The position numbers and the translations under genes were made by a program. A DNA stretch of 64,000 bases, taken from positions 12,894,787 to 12,958,786 of the forward strand of contig NC_067195.1 in NCBI RefSeq assembly GCF_000699445.3. Direction: 5' to 3'. The notes beneath the pieces were generated by a model. It did no database searches. It was not told the DNA's origin and saw only the letters and a list, made by a program, of their open reading frames with translations. Origin of the DNA: Schistosoma haematobium (taxonomy: Eukaryota > Platyhelminthes > Trematoda > Strigeidida > Schistosomatidae). Positions 1 through 14,900 of the stretch are shown piece by piece (position 1 is the first letter of the stretch; every line of letters starts with the position of its first letter).

Positions 1-947
1 AAATTTAAGTTCATCCGTCCTCTCTGTTGACGCCCAACTAGGAAATATTTTATCCACATTGATTAACTGACACCAATCCCGATATTACTTAACTTATGTA
101 ACAGCTAGTTGTGTGGTACGTTGTCGAAAACCTTTCTGACGTCAAGGTAGAGTAAATCTATAGGTAACGTTTGGTCGTTAGGAGTCCACCAATTTTTACG
201 GGCTAACAGTAAATCGGTGGGGCACGAATAATCTGTTTTCCCGAAAGAATTCGGTATTCGTCGTGCTCCTCAAACAACTTCCGAATAATATTTCTAGCTT
301 CTCGGTAGTGAGATTTTGTCTTGTCAGTTCCCATTAACCTAAATCTTTCTCATGTTCTTCTCTTCTTACAGAGACTGACAAGAAAATCTTTATTGATTCA
401 CAGTGGGGAGTTTCTTGAACTCCTTGGTTTAGTCCAAGAGATGTGCTGTGCATTGACGTTTTTGTGTACAGATTTCTGAATACATACGAAGCTGTTTCAA
501 TGAAAGACTCGTTCTACTGATCAATCTGACGAGAATAATGAGTGTATAATATCTTACATATCTGCTTTATAAACTTTTGATCTAGCATGAGCTGATAGGT
601 CCTTGTTATCGAAAACCATACGTAGAACAGAGACTAGGACTATGTGGTAACTTTTACCTAGAGGTGGCATATAATGGAGGTTAGCGACGTCACGGGATCT
701 GACTGTAAATCGTCTTTTGTAAGAAAATAGACCACATTTCAGATGTTAACAGTATATAAACACATATTCTTTACTACGAGCACACAGGCCTGAAAACGTT
801 CAATGTTGGAAGCGAATCGGTTAGAAGGACTGATGTATTTTTTCCAGAAAACCCGAAAGGTGGGTTTGATCTTTTCTTCAGAAGCTGAGATAAATTCATC
901 ATACGTAGTCAGTACGAATCTATTGTTGTCTGCCTACATTTTAAGGC

Positions 948-1172
948 ATGTCAGAACCCCTTGATGTACAAGTTTTTTCTGTCTACCGTGAAATTCTCTC
1001 CAAGGCTTTAAGATATCAGCAAAATGAAGTGTTTCAGAAGATAGATTCCAAAGAGAGAACTTTATTGAATATGACAAAAGGAAAGTTCTCACCACAACAC
1101 ACAGAAGCCCAAAAAATAGAACAGACTATATCGACACTAATGAGCCAGTTATCTAAGTATGACTTTAATTAG
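948..1172 (+). CDS. Hypothetical 74-codon frame in array unit, open only in two units
   Basis: It starts MSEPLDVQVFSVYREI and ends QLSKYDFN. It is rich in charged and helix-forming residues (K, E, Q, L) and has no recognised domain. An identical frame is open at 20,611-20,835. In the other units the frame is broken by one-base differences in a C run (4 or 5), a T run (5 or 6) or an A run (5 or 6). An alternative 69-codon frame starting MLEANRLEGLMYFFQ is open instead at 5,717-5,926 and 25,382-25,591. Because frame integrity depends only on homopolymer length, and the LINE remnant lies on the opposite strand, this may well be chance. I do not assign a function. Confidence 0.15.
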   Translation: MSEPLDVQVFSVYREILSKALRYQQNEVFQKIDSKERTLLNMTKGKFSPQHTEAQKIEQTISTLMSQLSKYDFN

Positions 1173-1276
1173 TAAATCAGTGGCCAGTTAATACCCACTG
1201 GTTTGAAGTTATTGCTGAGAAAAGAACGAATTATATGATCAAAAATGTTGGAAAGTTGGTGTGAATTTCACCAAGA

Positions 1277-2330
1277 TTACAACAACAGTAGTTTTATGTA
1301 TTGACTGATGATGACTCCTAAGTCACTGTGTGTCTCCACAACAGGATGCTCAGTGTTATTCACTGTGTATATATCTGTACAGTGATAACTAATATACATC
1401 ATAATGCACTTGGAAGCATTTATAAATTTTACACCATTCAGATAATTACTCGGGACCATTTTGAATCGCTAAACTATCACTTTTAGTATTTGTCGCTTCA
1501 CACATCTTGACATCGTCAACATATAACAAAGTCGACCATCATATAAGACTATGACGGTCATCTACGTACGGGAGAAATAATGCTGACCCGATAACTGTAT
1601 CCTGAGGCACTCTGACAGGAACAGTTTCTCAAATAGACAAATTTAAGTTCATCCGTCCTCTCTGTTGACGCCCAACTAGGAAATATTTTATCCACATTGA
1701 TTAACTGACACCAATCCCGATATTACTTAACTTATGTAACAGCTAGTTGTGTGGTACGTTGTCGAAAACCTTTCTGACGTCAAGGTAGAGTAAATCTATA
1801 GGTAACGTTTGGTCGTTAGGAGTCCACCAATTTTTACGGGCTAACAGTAAATCGGTGGGGCACGAATAATCTGTTTTCCCGAAAGAATTCGGTATTCGTC
1901 GTGCTCCTCAAACAACTTCCGAATAATATTTCTAGCTTCTCGGTAGTGAGATTTTGTCTTGTCAGTTCCCATTAACCTAAATCTTTCTCATGTTCTTCTC
2001 TTCTTACAGAGACTGACAAGAAAATCTTTATTGATTCACAGTGGGGAGTTTCTTGAACTCCTTGGTTTAGTCCAAGAGATGTGCTGTGCATTGACGTTTT
2101 TGTGTACAGATTTCTGAATACATACGAAGCTGTTTCAATGAAAGACTCGTTCTACTGATCAATCTGACGAGAATAATGAGTGTATAATATCTTACATATC
2201 TGCTTTATAAACTTTTGATCTAGCATGAGCTGATAGGTCCTTGTTATCGAAAACCATACGTAGAACAGAGACTAGGACTATGTGGTAACTTTTACCTAGA
2301 GGTGGCATATAATGGAGGTTAGCGACGTCA
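1277..2330 (-). pseudogene. LINE polymerase remnant within one array unit (representative copy)
   Basis: Reading the minus strand from 2330 down to 1277 gives, across several frames, pieces in the order of a jockey/CR1-type pol. First comes the end of the endonuclease (LHYMPPLGKS), then a long linker rich in K, R and W, then RT motifs. The RT motifs are a decayed VPQGTVLGP-type block (VPQDTVIGSALFLPYVDD) and a catalytic-box block LLYVDDVK at about 1,510-1,535. The block ends with PVVETHSDLGVII, the segment downstream of the RT palm that is common in these elements. Frameshifts and stops interrupt it, so it is not coding. The same block recurs in every unit. The family is inferred from motif order only; a CR1-like or jockey-like element is likely. 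Confidence 0.8.
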
Positions 2331-2913
2331 CGGGATCTGACTGTAAATCGTCTTTTGTAAGAAAATAGACCACATTTCAGATGTTAACAGTATATAAACA
2401 CATATTCTTTACTACGAGCACACAGGCCTGAAAACGTTCAATGTTGGAAGCGAATCGGTTAGAAGGACTGATGTATTTTTTCCAGAAAACCCGAAAGGTG
2501 GGTTTGATCTTTTCTTCAGAAGCTGAGATAAATTCATCATACGTAGTCAGTACGAATCTATTGTTGTCTGCCTACATTTTAAGGCATGTCAGAACCCCTT
2601 GATGTACAAGTTTTTCTGTCTACCGTGAAATTCTCTCCAAGGCTTTAAGATATCAGCAAAATGAAGTGTTTCAGAAGATAGATTCCAAAGAGAGAACTTT
2701 ATTGAATATGACAAAAGGAAAGTTCTCACCACAACACACAGAAGCCCAAAAAATAGAACAGACTATATCGACACTAATGAGCCAGTTATCTAAGTATGAC
2801 TTTAATTAGTAAATCAGTGGCCAGTTAATACCCACTGGTTTGAAGTTATTGCTGAGAAAAGAACGAATTATATGATCAAAAATGTTGGAAAGTTGGTGTG
2901 AATTTCACCAAGA
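2331..2913. other. Array-unit segment of unknown origin (representative copy)
   Basis: This is the part of the unit that I could not match to the polymerase on the minus strand. It begins next to the endonuclease tail and ends next to the DLGV stretch. On the plus strand it holds the 74-codon and 69-codon open stretches seen in some units. It may be a diverged part of the same LINE (C-terminal domain or 3' region) or captured DNA. It contains a TATATAAA stretch near 2,391 with no demonstrated promoter role. Confidence 0.5.
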
Positions 2914-5900
2914 TTACAACAACAGTAGTTTTATGTATTGACTGATGATGACTCCTAAGTCACTGTGTGTCTCCACAACAGGATGCTCAGTGTTATTCAC
3001 TGTGTATATATCTGTACAGTGATAACTAATATACATCATAATGCACTTGGAAGCATTTATAAATTTTACACCATTCAGATAATTACTCGGGACCATTTTG
3101 AATCGCTAAACTATCACTTTTAGTATTTGTCGCTTCACACATCTTGACATCGTCAACATATAACAAAGTCGACCATCATATAAGACTATGACGGTCATCT
3201 ACGTACGGGAGAAATAATGCTGACCCGATAACTGTATCCTGAGGCACTCTGACAGGAACAGTTTCTCAAATAGACAAATTTAAGTTCATCCGTCCTCTCT
3301 GTTGACGCCCAACTAGGAAATATTTTATCCACATTGATTAACTGACACCAATCCCGATATTACTTAACTTATGTAACAGCTAGTTGTGTGGTACGTTGTC
3401 GAAAACCTTTCTGACGTCAAGGTAGAGTAAATCTATAGGTAACGTTTGGTCGTTAGGAGTCCACCAATTTTTACGGGCTAACAGTAAATCGGTGGGGCAC
3501 GAATAATCTGTTTTCCCGAAAGAATTCGGTATTCGTCGTGCTCCTCAAACAACTTCCGAATAATATTTCTAGCTTCTCGGTAGTGAGATTTTGTCTTGTC
3601 AGTTCCCATTAACCTAAATCTTTCTCATGTTCTTCTCTTCTTACAGAGACTGACAAGAAAATCTTTATTGATTCACAGTGGGGAGTTTCTTGAACTCCTT
3701 GGTTTAGTCCAAGAGATGTGCTGTGCATTGACGTTTTTGTGTACAGATTTCTGAATACATACGAAGCTGTTTCAATGAAAGACTCGTTCTACTGATCAAT
3801 CTGACGAGAATAATGAGTGTATAATATCTTACATATCTGCTTTATAAACTTTTGATCTAGCATGAGCTGATAGGTCCTTGTTATCGAAAACCATACGTAG
3901 AACAGAGACTAGGACTATGTGGTAACTTTTACCTAGAGGTGGCATATAATGGAGGTTAGCGACGTCACGGGATCTGACTGTAAATCGTCTTTTGTAAGAA
4001 AATAGACCACATTTCAGATGTTAACAGTATATAAACACATATTCTTTACTACGAGCACACAGGCCTGAAAACTTTCAATGTTGGAAGCGAATCGGTTAGA
4101 AGGACTGATGTATTTTTTCCAGAAAACCCGAAAGGTGGGTTTGATCTTTTTCTTCAGAAGCTGAGATAAATTCATCATACGTAGTCAGTACGAATCTATT
4201 GTTGTCTGCCTACATTTTAAGGCATGTCAGAACCCCCTTGATGTACAAGTTTTTTCTGTCTACCGTGAAATTCTCTCCAAGGCTTTAAGATATCAGCAAA
4301 ATGAAGTGTTTCAGAAGATAGATTCCAAAGAGAGAACTTTATTGAATATGACAAAAGGAAAGTTCTCACCACAACACACAGAAGCCCAAAAATAGAACAG
4401 ACTATATCGACACTAATGAGCCAGTTATCTAAGTATGACTTTAATTAGTAAATCAGTGGCCAGTTAATACCCACTGGTTTGAAGTTATTGCTGAGAAAAG
4501 AACGAATTATATGATCAAAAATGTTGGAAAGTTGGTGTGAATTTCACCAAGATTACAACAACAGTAGTTTTATGTATTGACTGATGATGACTCCTAAGTC
4601 ACTGTGTGTCTCCACAACAGGATGCTCAGTGTTATTCACTGTGTATATATCTGTACAGTGATAACTAATATACATCATAATGCACTTGGAAGCATTTATA
4701 AATTTTACACCATTCAGATAATTACTCGGGACCATTTTGAATCGCTAAACTATCACTTTTAGTATTTGTCGCTTCACACATCTTGACATCGTCAACATAT
4801 AACAAAGTCGACCATCATATAAGACTATGACGGTCATCTACGTACGGGAGAAATAATGCTGACCCGATAACTGTATCCTGAGGCACTCTGACAGGAACAG
4901 TTTCTCAAATAGACAAATTTAAGTTCATCCGTCCTCTCTGTTGACGCCCAACTAGGAAATATTTTATCCACATTGATTAACTGACACCAATCCCGATATT
5001 ACTTAACTTATGTAACAGCTAGTTGTGTGGTACGTTGTCGAAAACCTTTCTGACGTCAAGGTAGAGTAAATCTATAGGTAACGTTTGGTCGTTAGGAGTC
5101 CACCAATTTTTACGGGCTAACAGTAAATCGGTGGGGCACGAATAATCTGTTTTCCCGAAAGAATTCGGTATTCGTCGTGCTCCTCAAACAACTTCCGAAT
5201 AATATTTCTAGCTTCTCGGTAGTGAGATTTTGTCTTGTCAGTTCCCATTAACCTAAATCTTTCTCATGTTCTTCTCTTCTTACAGAGACTGACAAGAAAA
5301 TCTTTATTGATTCACAGTGGGGAGTTTCTTGAACTCCTTGGTTTAGTCCAAGAGATGTGCTGTGCATTGACGTTTTTGTGTACAGATTTCTGAATACATA
5401 CGAAGCTGTTTCAATGAAAGACTCGTTCTACTGATCAATCTGACGAGAATAATGAGTGTATAATATCTTACATATCTGCTTTATAAACTTTTGATCTAGC
5501 ATGAGCTGATAGGTCCTTGTTATCGAAAACCATACGTAGAACAGAGACTAGGACTATGTGGTAACTTTTACCTAGAGGTGGCATATAATGGAGGTTAGCG
5601 ACGTCACGGGATCTGACTGTAAATCGTCTTTTGTAAGAAAATAGACCACATTTCAGATGTTAACAGTATATAAACACATATTCTTTACTACGAGCACACA
5701 GGCCTGAAAACTTTCAATGTTGGAAGCGAATCGGTTAGAAGGACTGATGTATTTTTTCCAGAAAACCCGAAAGGTGGGTTTGATCTTTTCTTCAGAAGCT
5801 GAGATAAATTCATCATACGTAGTCAGTACGAATCTATTGTTGTCTGCCTACATTTTAAGGCATGTCAGAACCCCCTTGATGTACAAGTTTTTTCTGTCTA

Positions 5901-8900
5901 CCGTGAAATTCTCTCCAAGGCTTTAAGATATCAGCAAAATGAAGTGTTTCAGAAGATAGATTCCAAAGAGAGAACTTTATTGAATATGACAAAAGGAAAG
6001 TTCTCACCACAACACACAGAAGCCCAAAAAATAGAACAGACTATATCGACACTAATGAGCCAGTTATCTAAGTATGACTTTAATTAGTAAATCAGTGGCC
6101 AGTTAATACCCACTGGTTTGAAGTTATTGCTGAGAAAAGAACGAATTATATGATCAAAAATGTTGGAAAGTTGGTGTGAATTTCACCAAGATTACAACAA
6201 CAGTAGTTTTATGTATTGACTGATGATGACTCCTAAGTCACTGTGTGTCTCCACAACAGGATGCTCAGTGTTATTCACTGTGTATATATCTGTACAGTGA
6301 TAACTAATATACATCATAATGCACTTGGAAGCATTTATAAATTTTACACCATTCAGATAATTACTCGGGACCATTTTGAATCGCTAAACTATCACTTTTA
6401 GTATTTGTCGCTTCACACATCTTGACATCGTCAACATATAACAAAGTCGACCATCATATAAGACTATGACGGTCATCTACGTACGGGAGAAATAATGCTG
6501 ACCCGATAACTGTATCCTGAGGCACTCTGACAGGAACAGTTTCTCAAATAGACAAATTTAAGTTCATCCGTCCTCTCTGTTGACGCCCAACTAGGAAATA
6601 TTTTATCCACATTGATTAACTGACACCAATCCCGATATTACTTAACTTATGTAACAGCTAGTTGTGTGGTACGTTGTCGAAAACCTTTCTGACGTCAAGG
6701 TAGAGTAAATCTATAGGTAACGTTTGGTCGTTAGGAGTCCACCAATTTTTACGGGCTAACAGTAAATCGGTGGGGCACGAATAATCTGTTTTCCCGAAAG
6801 AATTCGGTATTCGTCGTGCTCCTCAAACAACTTCCGAATAATATTTCTAGCTTCTCGGTAGTGAGATTTTGTCTTGTCAGTTCCCATTAACCTAAATCTT
6901 TCTCATGTTCTTCTCTTCTTACAGAGACTGACAAGAAAATCTTTATTGATTCACAGTGGGGAGTTTCTTGAACTCCTTGGTTTAGTCCAAGAGATGTGCT
7001 GTGCATTGACGTTTTTGTGTACAGATTTCTGAATACATACGAAGCTGTTTCAATGAAAGACTCGTTCTACTGATCAATCTGACGAGAATAATGAGTGTAT
7101 AATATCTTACATATCTGCTTTATAAACTTTTGATCTAGCATGAGCTGATAGGTCCTTGTTATCGAAAACCATACGTAGAACAGAGACTAGGACTATGTGG
7201 TAACTTTTACCTAGAGGTGGCATATAATGGAGGTTAGCGACGTCACGGGATCTGACTGTAAATCGTCTTTTGTAAGAAAATAGACCACATTTCAGATGTT
7301 AACAGTATATAAACACATATTCTTTACTACGAGCACACAGGCCTGAAAACTTTCAATGTTGGAAGCGAATCGGTTAGAAGGACTGATGTATTTTTTCCAG
7401 AAAACCCGAAAGGTGGGTTTGATCTTTTTCTTCAGAAGCTGAGATAAATTCATCATACGTAGTCAGTACGAATCTATTGTTGTCTGCCTACATTTTAAGG
7501 CATGTCAGAACCCCTTGATGTACAAGTTTTTCTGTCTACCGTGAAATTCTCTCCAAGGCTTTAAGATATCAGCAAAATGAAGTGTTTCAGAAGATAGATT
7601 CCAAAGAGAGAACTTTATTGAATATGACAAAAGGAAAGTTCTCACCACAACACACAGAAGCCCAAAAATAGAACAGACTATATCGACACTAATGAGCCAG
7701 TTATCTAAGTATGACTTTAATTAGTAAATCAGTGGCCAGTTAATACCCACTGGTTTGAAGTTATTGCTGAGAAAAGAACGAATTATATGATCAAAAATGT
7801 TGGAAAGTTGGTGTGAATTTCACCAAGATTACAACAACAGTAGTTTTATGTATTGACTGATGATGACTCCTAAGTCACTGTGTGTCTCCACAACAGGATG
7901 CTCAGTGTTATTCACTGTGTATATATCTGTACAGTGATAACTAATATACATCATAATGCACTTGGAAGCATTTATAAATTTTACACCATTCAGATAATTA
8001 CTCGGGACCATTTTGAATCGCTAAACTATCACTTTTAGTATTTGTCGCTTCACACATCTTGACATCGTCAACATATAACAAAGTCGACCATCATATAAGA
8101 CTATGACGGTCATCTACGTACGGGAGAAATAATGCTGACCCGATAACTGTATCCTGAGGCACTCTGACAGGAACAGTTTCTCAAATAGACAAATTTAAGT
8201 TCATCCGTCCTCTCTGTTGACGCCCAACTAGGAAATATTTTATCCACATTGATTAACTGACACCAATCCCGATATTACTTAACTTATGTAACAGCTAGTT
8301 GTGTGGTACGTTGTCGAAAACCTTTCTGACGTCAAGGTAGAGTAAATCTATAGGTAACGTTTGGTCGTTAGGAGTCCACCAATTTTTACGGGCTAACAGT
8401 AAATCGGTGGGGCACGAATAATCTGTTTTCCCGAAAGAATTCGGTATTCGTCGTGCTCCTCAAACAACTTCCGAATAATATTTCTAGCTTCTCGGTAGTG
8501 AGATTTTGTCTTGTCAGTTCCCATTAACCTAAATCTTTCTCATGTTCTTCTCTTCTTACAGAGACTGACAAGAAAATCTTTATTGATTCACAGTGGGGAG
8601 TTTCTTGAACTCCTTGGTTTAGTCCAAGAGATGTGCTGTGCATTGACGTTTTTGTGTACAGATTTCTGAATACATACGAAGCTGTTTCAATGAAAGACTC
8701 GTTCTACTGATCAATCTGACGAGAATAATGAGTGTATAATATCTTACATATCTGCTTTATAAACTTTTGATCTAGCATGAGCTGATAGGTCCTTGTTATC
8801 GAAAACCATACGTAGAACAGAGACTAGGACTATGTGGTAACTTTTACCTAGAGGTGGCATATAATGGAGGTTAGCGACGTCACGGGATCTGACTGTAAAT

Positions 8901-11900
8901 CGTCTTTTGTAAGAAAATAGACCACATTTCAGATGTTAACAGTATATAAACACATATTCTTTACTACGAGCACACAGGCCTGAAAACTTTCAATGTTGGA
9001 AGCGAATCGGTTAGAAGGACTGATGTATTTTTTCCAGAAAACCCGAAAGGTGGGTTTGATCTTTTTCTTCAGAAGCTGAGATAAATTCATCATACGTAGT
9101 CAGTACGAATCTATTGTTGTCTGCCTACATTTTAAGGCATGTCAGAACCCCTTGATGTACAAGTTTTTCTGTCTACCGTGAAATTCTCTCCAAGGCTTTA
9201 AGATATCAGCAAAATGAAGTGTTTCAGAAGATAGATTCCAAAGAGAGAACTTTATTGAATATGACAAAAGGAAAGTTCTCACCACAACACACAGAAGCCC
9301 AAAAAATAGAACAGACTATATCGACACTAATGAGCCAGTTATCTAAGTATGACTTTAATTAGTAAATCAGTGGCCAGTTAATACCCACTGGTTTGAAGTT
9401 ATTGCTGAGAAAAGAACGAATTATATGATCAAAAATGTTGGAAAGTTGGTGTGAATTTCACCAAGATTACAACAACAGTAGTTTTATGTATTGACTGATG
9501 ATGACTCCTAAGTCACTGTGTGTCTCCACAACAGGATGCTCAGTGTTATTCACTGTGTATATATCTGTACAGTGATAACTAATATACATCATAATGCACT
9601 TGGAAGCATTTATAAATTTTACACCATTCAGATAATTACTCGGGACCATTTTGAATCGCTAAACTATCACTTTTAGTATTTGTCGCTTCACACATCTTGA
9701 CATCGTCAACATATAACAAAGTCGACCATCATATAAGACTATGACGGTCATCTACGTACGGGAGAAATAATGCTGACCCGATAACTGTATCCTGAGGCAC
9801 TCTGACAGGAACAGTTTCTCAAATAGACAAATTTAAGTTCATCCGTCCTCTCTGTTGACGCCCAACTAGGAAATATTTTATCCACATTGATTAACTGACA
9901 CCAATCCCGATATTACTTAACTTATGTAACAGCTAGTTGTGTGGTACGTTGTCGAAAACCTTTCTGACGTCAAGGTAGAGTAAATCTATAGGTAACGTTT
10001 GGTCGTTAGGAGTCCACCAATTTTTACGGGCTAACAGTAAATCGGTGGGGCACGAATAATCTGTTTTCCCGAAAGAATTCGGTATTCGTCGTGCTCCTCA
10101 AACAACTTCCGAATAATATTTCTAGCTTCTCGGTAGTGAGATTTTGTCTTGTCAGTTCCCATTAACCTAAATCTTTCTCATGTTCTTCTCTTCTTACAGA
10201 GACTGACAAGAAAATCTTTATTGATTCACAGTGGGGAGTTTCTTGAACTCCTTGGTTTAGTCCAAGAGATGTGCTGTGCATTGACGTTTTTGTGTACAGA
10301 TTTCTGAATACATACGAAGCTGTTTCAATGAAAGACTCGTTCTACTGATCAATCTGACGAGAATAATGAGTGTATAATATCTTACATATCTGCTTTATAA
10401 ACTTTTGATCTAGCATGAGCTGATAGGTCCTTGTTATCGAAAACCATACGTAGAACAGAGACTAGGACTATGTGGTAACTTTTACCTAGAGGTGGCATAT
10501 AATGGAGGTTAGCGACGTCACGGGATCTGACTGTAAATCGTCTTTTGTAAGAAAATAGACCACATTTCAGATGTTAACAGTATATAAACACATATTCTTT
10601 ACTACGAGCACACAGGCCTGAAAACTTTCAATGTTGGAAGCGAATCGGTTAGAAGGACTGATGTATTTTTTCCAGAAAACCCGAAAGGTGGGTTTGATCT
10701 TTTTCTTCAGAAGCTGAGATAAATTCATCATACGTAGTCAGTACGAATCTATTGTTGTCTGCCTACATTTTAAGGCATGTCAGAACCCCTTGATGTACAA
10801 GTTTTTCTGTCTACCGTGAAATTCTCTCCAAGGCTTTAAGATATCAGCAAAATGAAGTGTTTCAGAAGATAGATTCCAAAGAGAGAACTTTATTGAATAT
10901 GACAAAAGGAAAGTTCTCACCACAACACACAGAAGCCCAAAAAATAGAACAGACTATATCGACACTAATGAGCCAGTTATCTAAGTATGACTTTAATTAG
11001 TAAATCAGTGGCCAGTTAATACCCACTGGTTTGAAGTTATTGCTGAGAAAAGAACGAATTATATGATCAAAAATGTTGGAAAGTTGGTGTGAATTTCACC
11101 AAGATTACAACAACAGTAGTTTTATGTATTGACTGATGATGACTCCTAAGTCACTGTGTGTCTCCACAACAGGATGCTCAGTGTTATTCACTGTGTATAT
11201 ATCTGTACAGTGATAACTAATATACATCATAATGCACTTGGAAGCATTTATAAATTTTACACCATTCAGATAATTACTCGGGACCATTTTGAATCGCTAA
11301 ACTATCACTTTTAGTATTTGTCGCTTCACACATCTTGACATCGTCAACATATAACAAAGTCGACCATCATATAAGACTATGACGGTCATCTACGTACGGG
11401 AGAAATAATGCTGACCCGATAACTGTATCCTGAGGCACTCTGACAGGAACAGTTTCTCAAATAGACAAATTTAAGTTCATCCGTCCTCTCTGTTGACGCC
11501 CAACTAGGAAATATTTTATCCACATTGATTAACTGACACCAATCCCGATATTACTTAACTTATGTAACAGCTAGTTGTGTGGTACGTTGTCGAAAACCTT
11601 TCTGACGTCAAGGTAGAGTAAATCTATAGGTAACGTTTGGTCGTTAGGAGTCCACCAATTTTTACGGGCTAACAGTAAATCGGTGGGGCACGAATAATCT
11701 GTTTTCCCGAAAGAATTCGGTATTCGTCGTGCTCCTCAAACAACTTCCGAATAATATTTCTAGCTTCTCGGTAGTGAGATTTTGTCTTGTCAGTTCCCAT
11801 TAACCTAAATCTTTCTCATGTTCTTCTCTTCTTACAGAGACTGACAAGAAAATCTTTATTGATTCACAGTGGGGAGTTTCTTGAACTCCTTGGTTTAGTC

Positions 11901-14900
11901 CAAGAGATGTGCTGTGCATTGACGTTTTTGTGTACAGATTTCTGAATACATACGAAGCTGTTTCAATGAAAGACTCGTTCTACTGATCAATCTGACGAGA
12001 ATAATGAGTGTATAATATCTTACATATCTGCTTTATAAACTTTTGATCTAGCATGAGCTGATAGGTCCTTGTTATCGAAAACCATACGTAGAACAGAGAC
12101 TAGGACTATGTGGTAACTTTTACCTAGAGGTGGCATATAATGGAGGTTAGCGACGTCACGGGATCTGACTGTAAATCGTCTTTTGTAAGAAAATAGACCA
12201 CATTTCAGATGTTAACAGTATATAAACACATATTCTTTACTACGAGCACACAGGCCTGAAAACTTTCAATGTTGGAAGCGAATCGGTTAGAAGGACTGAT
12301 GTATTTTTTCCAGAAAACCCGAAAGGTGGGTTTGATCTTTTTCTTCAGAAGCTGAGATAAATTCATCATACGTAGTCAGTACGAATCTATTGTTGTCTGC
12401 CTACATTTTAAGGCATGTCAGAACCCCTTGATGTACAAGTTTTTTCTGTCTACCGTGAAATTCTCTCCAAGGCTTTAAGATATCAGCAAAATGAAGTGTT
12501 TCAGAAGATAGATTCCAAAGAGAGAACTTTATTGAATATGACAAAAGGAAAGTTCTCACCACAACACACAGAAGCCCAAAAATAGAACAGACTATATCGA
12601 CACTAATGAGCCAGTTATCTAAGTATGACTTTAATTAGTAAATCAGTGGCCAGTTAATACCCACTGGTTTGAAGTTATTGCTGAGAAAAGAACGAATTAT
12701 ATGATCAAAAATGTTGGAAAGTTGGTGTGAATTTCACCAAGATTACAACAACAGTAGTTTTATGTATTGACTGATGATGACTCCTAAGTCACTGTGTGTC
12801 TCCACAACAGGATGCTCAGTGTTATTCACTGTGTATATATCTGTACAGTGATAACTAATATACATCATAATGCACTTGGAAGCATTTATAAATTTTACAC
12901 CATTCAGATAATTACTCGGGACCATTTTGAATCGCTAAACTATCACTTTTAGTATTTGTCGCTTCACACATCTTGACATCGTCAACATATAACAAAGTCG
13001 ACCATCATATAAGACTATGACGGTCATCTACGTACGGGAGAAATAATGCTGACCCGATAACTGTATCCTGAGGCACTCTGACAGGAACAGTTTCTCAAAT
13101 AGACAAATTTAAGTTCATCCGTCCTCTCTGTTGACGCCCAACTAGGAAATATTTTATCCACATTGATTAACTGACACCAATCCCGATATTACTTAACTTA
13201 TGTAACAGCTAGTTGTGTGGTACGTTGTCGAAAACCTTTCTGACGTCAAGGTAGAGTAAATCTATAGGTAACGTTTGGTCGTTAGGAGTCCACCAATTTT
13301 TACGGGCTAACAGTAAATCGGTGGGGCACGAATAATCTGTTTTCCCGAAAGAATTCGGTATTCGTCGTGCTCCTCAAACAACTTCCGAATAATATTTCTA
13401 GCTTCTCGGTAGTGAGATTTTGTCTTGTCAGTTCCCATTAACCTAAATCTTTCTCATGTTCTTCTCTTCTTACAGAGACTGACAAGAAAATCTTTATTGA
13501 TTCACAGTGGGGAGTTTCTTGAACTCCTTGGTTTAGTCCAAGAGATGTGCTGTGCATTGACGTTTTTGTGTACAGATTTCTGAATACATACGAAGCTGTT
13601 TCAATGAAAGACTCGTTCTACTGATCAATCTGACGAGAATAATGAGTGTATAATATCTTACATATCTGCTTTATAAACTTTTGATCTAGCATGAGCTGAT
13701 AGGTCCTTGTTATCGAAAACCATACGTAGAACAGAGACTAGGACTATGTGGTAACTTTTACCTAGAGGTGGCATATAATGGAGGTTAGCGACGTCACGGG
13801 ATCTGACTGTAAATCGTCTTTTGTAAGAAAATAGACCACATTTCAGATGTTAACAGTATATAAACACATATTCTTTACTACGAGCACACAGGCCTGAAAA
13901 CGTTCAATGTTGGAAGCGAATCGGTTAGAAGGACTGATGTATTTTTTCCAGAAAACCCGAAAGGTGGGTTTGATCTTTTTCTTCAGAAGCTGAGATAAAT
14001 TCATCATACGTAGTCAGTACGAATCTATTGTTGTCTGCCTACATTTTAAGGCATGTCAGAACCCCCTTGATGTACAAGTTTTTTCTGTCTACCGTGAAAT
14101 TCTCTCCAAGGCTTTAAGATATCAGCAAAATGAAGTGTTTCAGAAGATAGATTCCAAAGAGAGAACTTTATTGAATATGACAAAAGGAAAGTTCTCACCA
14201 CAACACACAGAAGCCCAAAAAATAGAACAGACTATATCGACACTAATGAGCCAGTTATCTAAGTATGACTTTAATTAGTAAATCAGTGGCCAGTTAATAC
14301 CCACTGGTTTGAAGTTATTGCTGAGAAAAGAACGAATTATATGATCAAAAATGTTGGAAAGTTGGTGTGAATTTCACCAAGATTACAACAACAGTAGTTT
14401 TATGTATTGACTGATGATGACTCCTAAGTCACTGTGTGTCTCCACAACAGGATGCTCAGTGTTATTCACTGTGTATATATCTGTACAGTGATAACTAATA
14501 TACATCATAATGCACTTGGAAGCATTTATAAATTTTACACCATTCAGATAATTACTCGGGACCATTTTGAATCGCTAAACTATCACTTTTAGTATTTGTC
14601 GCTTCACACATCTTGACATCGTCAACATATAACAAAGTCGACCATCATATAAGACTATGACGGTCATCTACGTACGGGAGAAATAATGCTGACCCGATAA
14701 CTGTATCCTGAGGCACTCTGACAGGAACAGTTTCTCAAATAGACAAATTTAAGTTCATCCGTCCTCTCTGTTGACGCCCAACTAGGAAATATTTTATCCA
14801 CATTGATTAACTGACACCAATCCCGATATTACTTAACTTATGTAACAGCTAGTTGTGTGGTACGTTGTCGAAAACCTTTCTGACGTCAAGGTAGAGTAAA

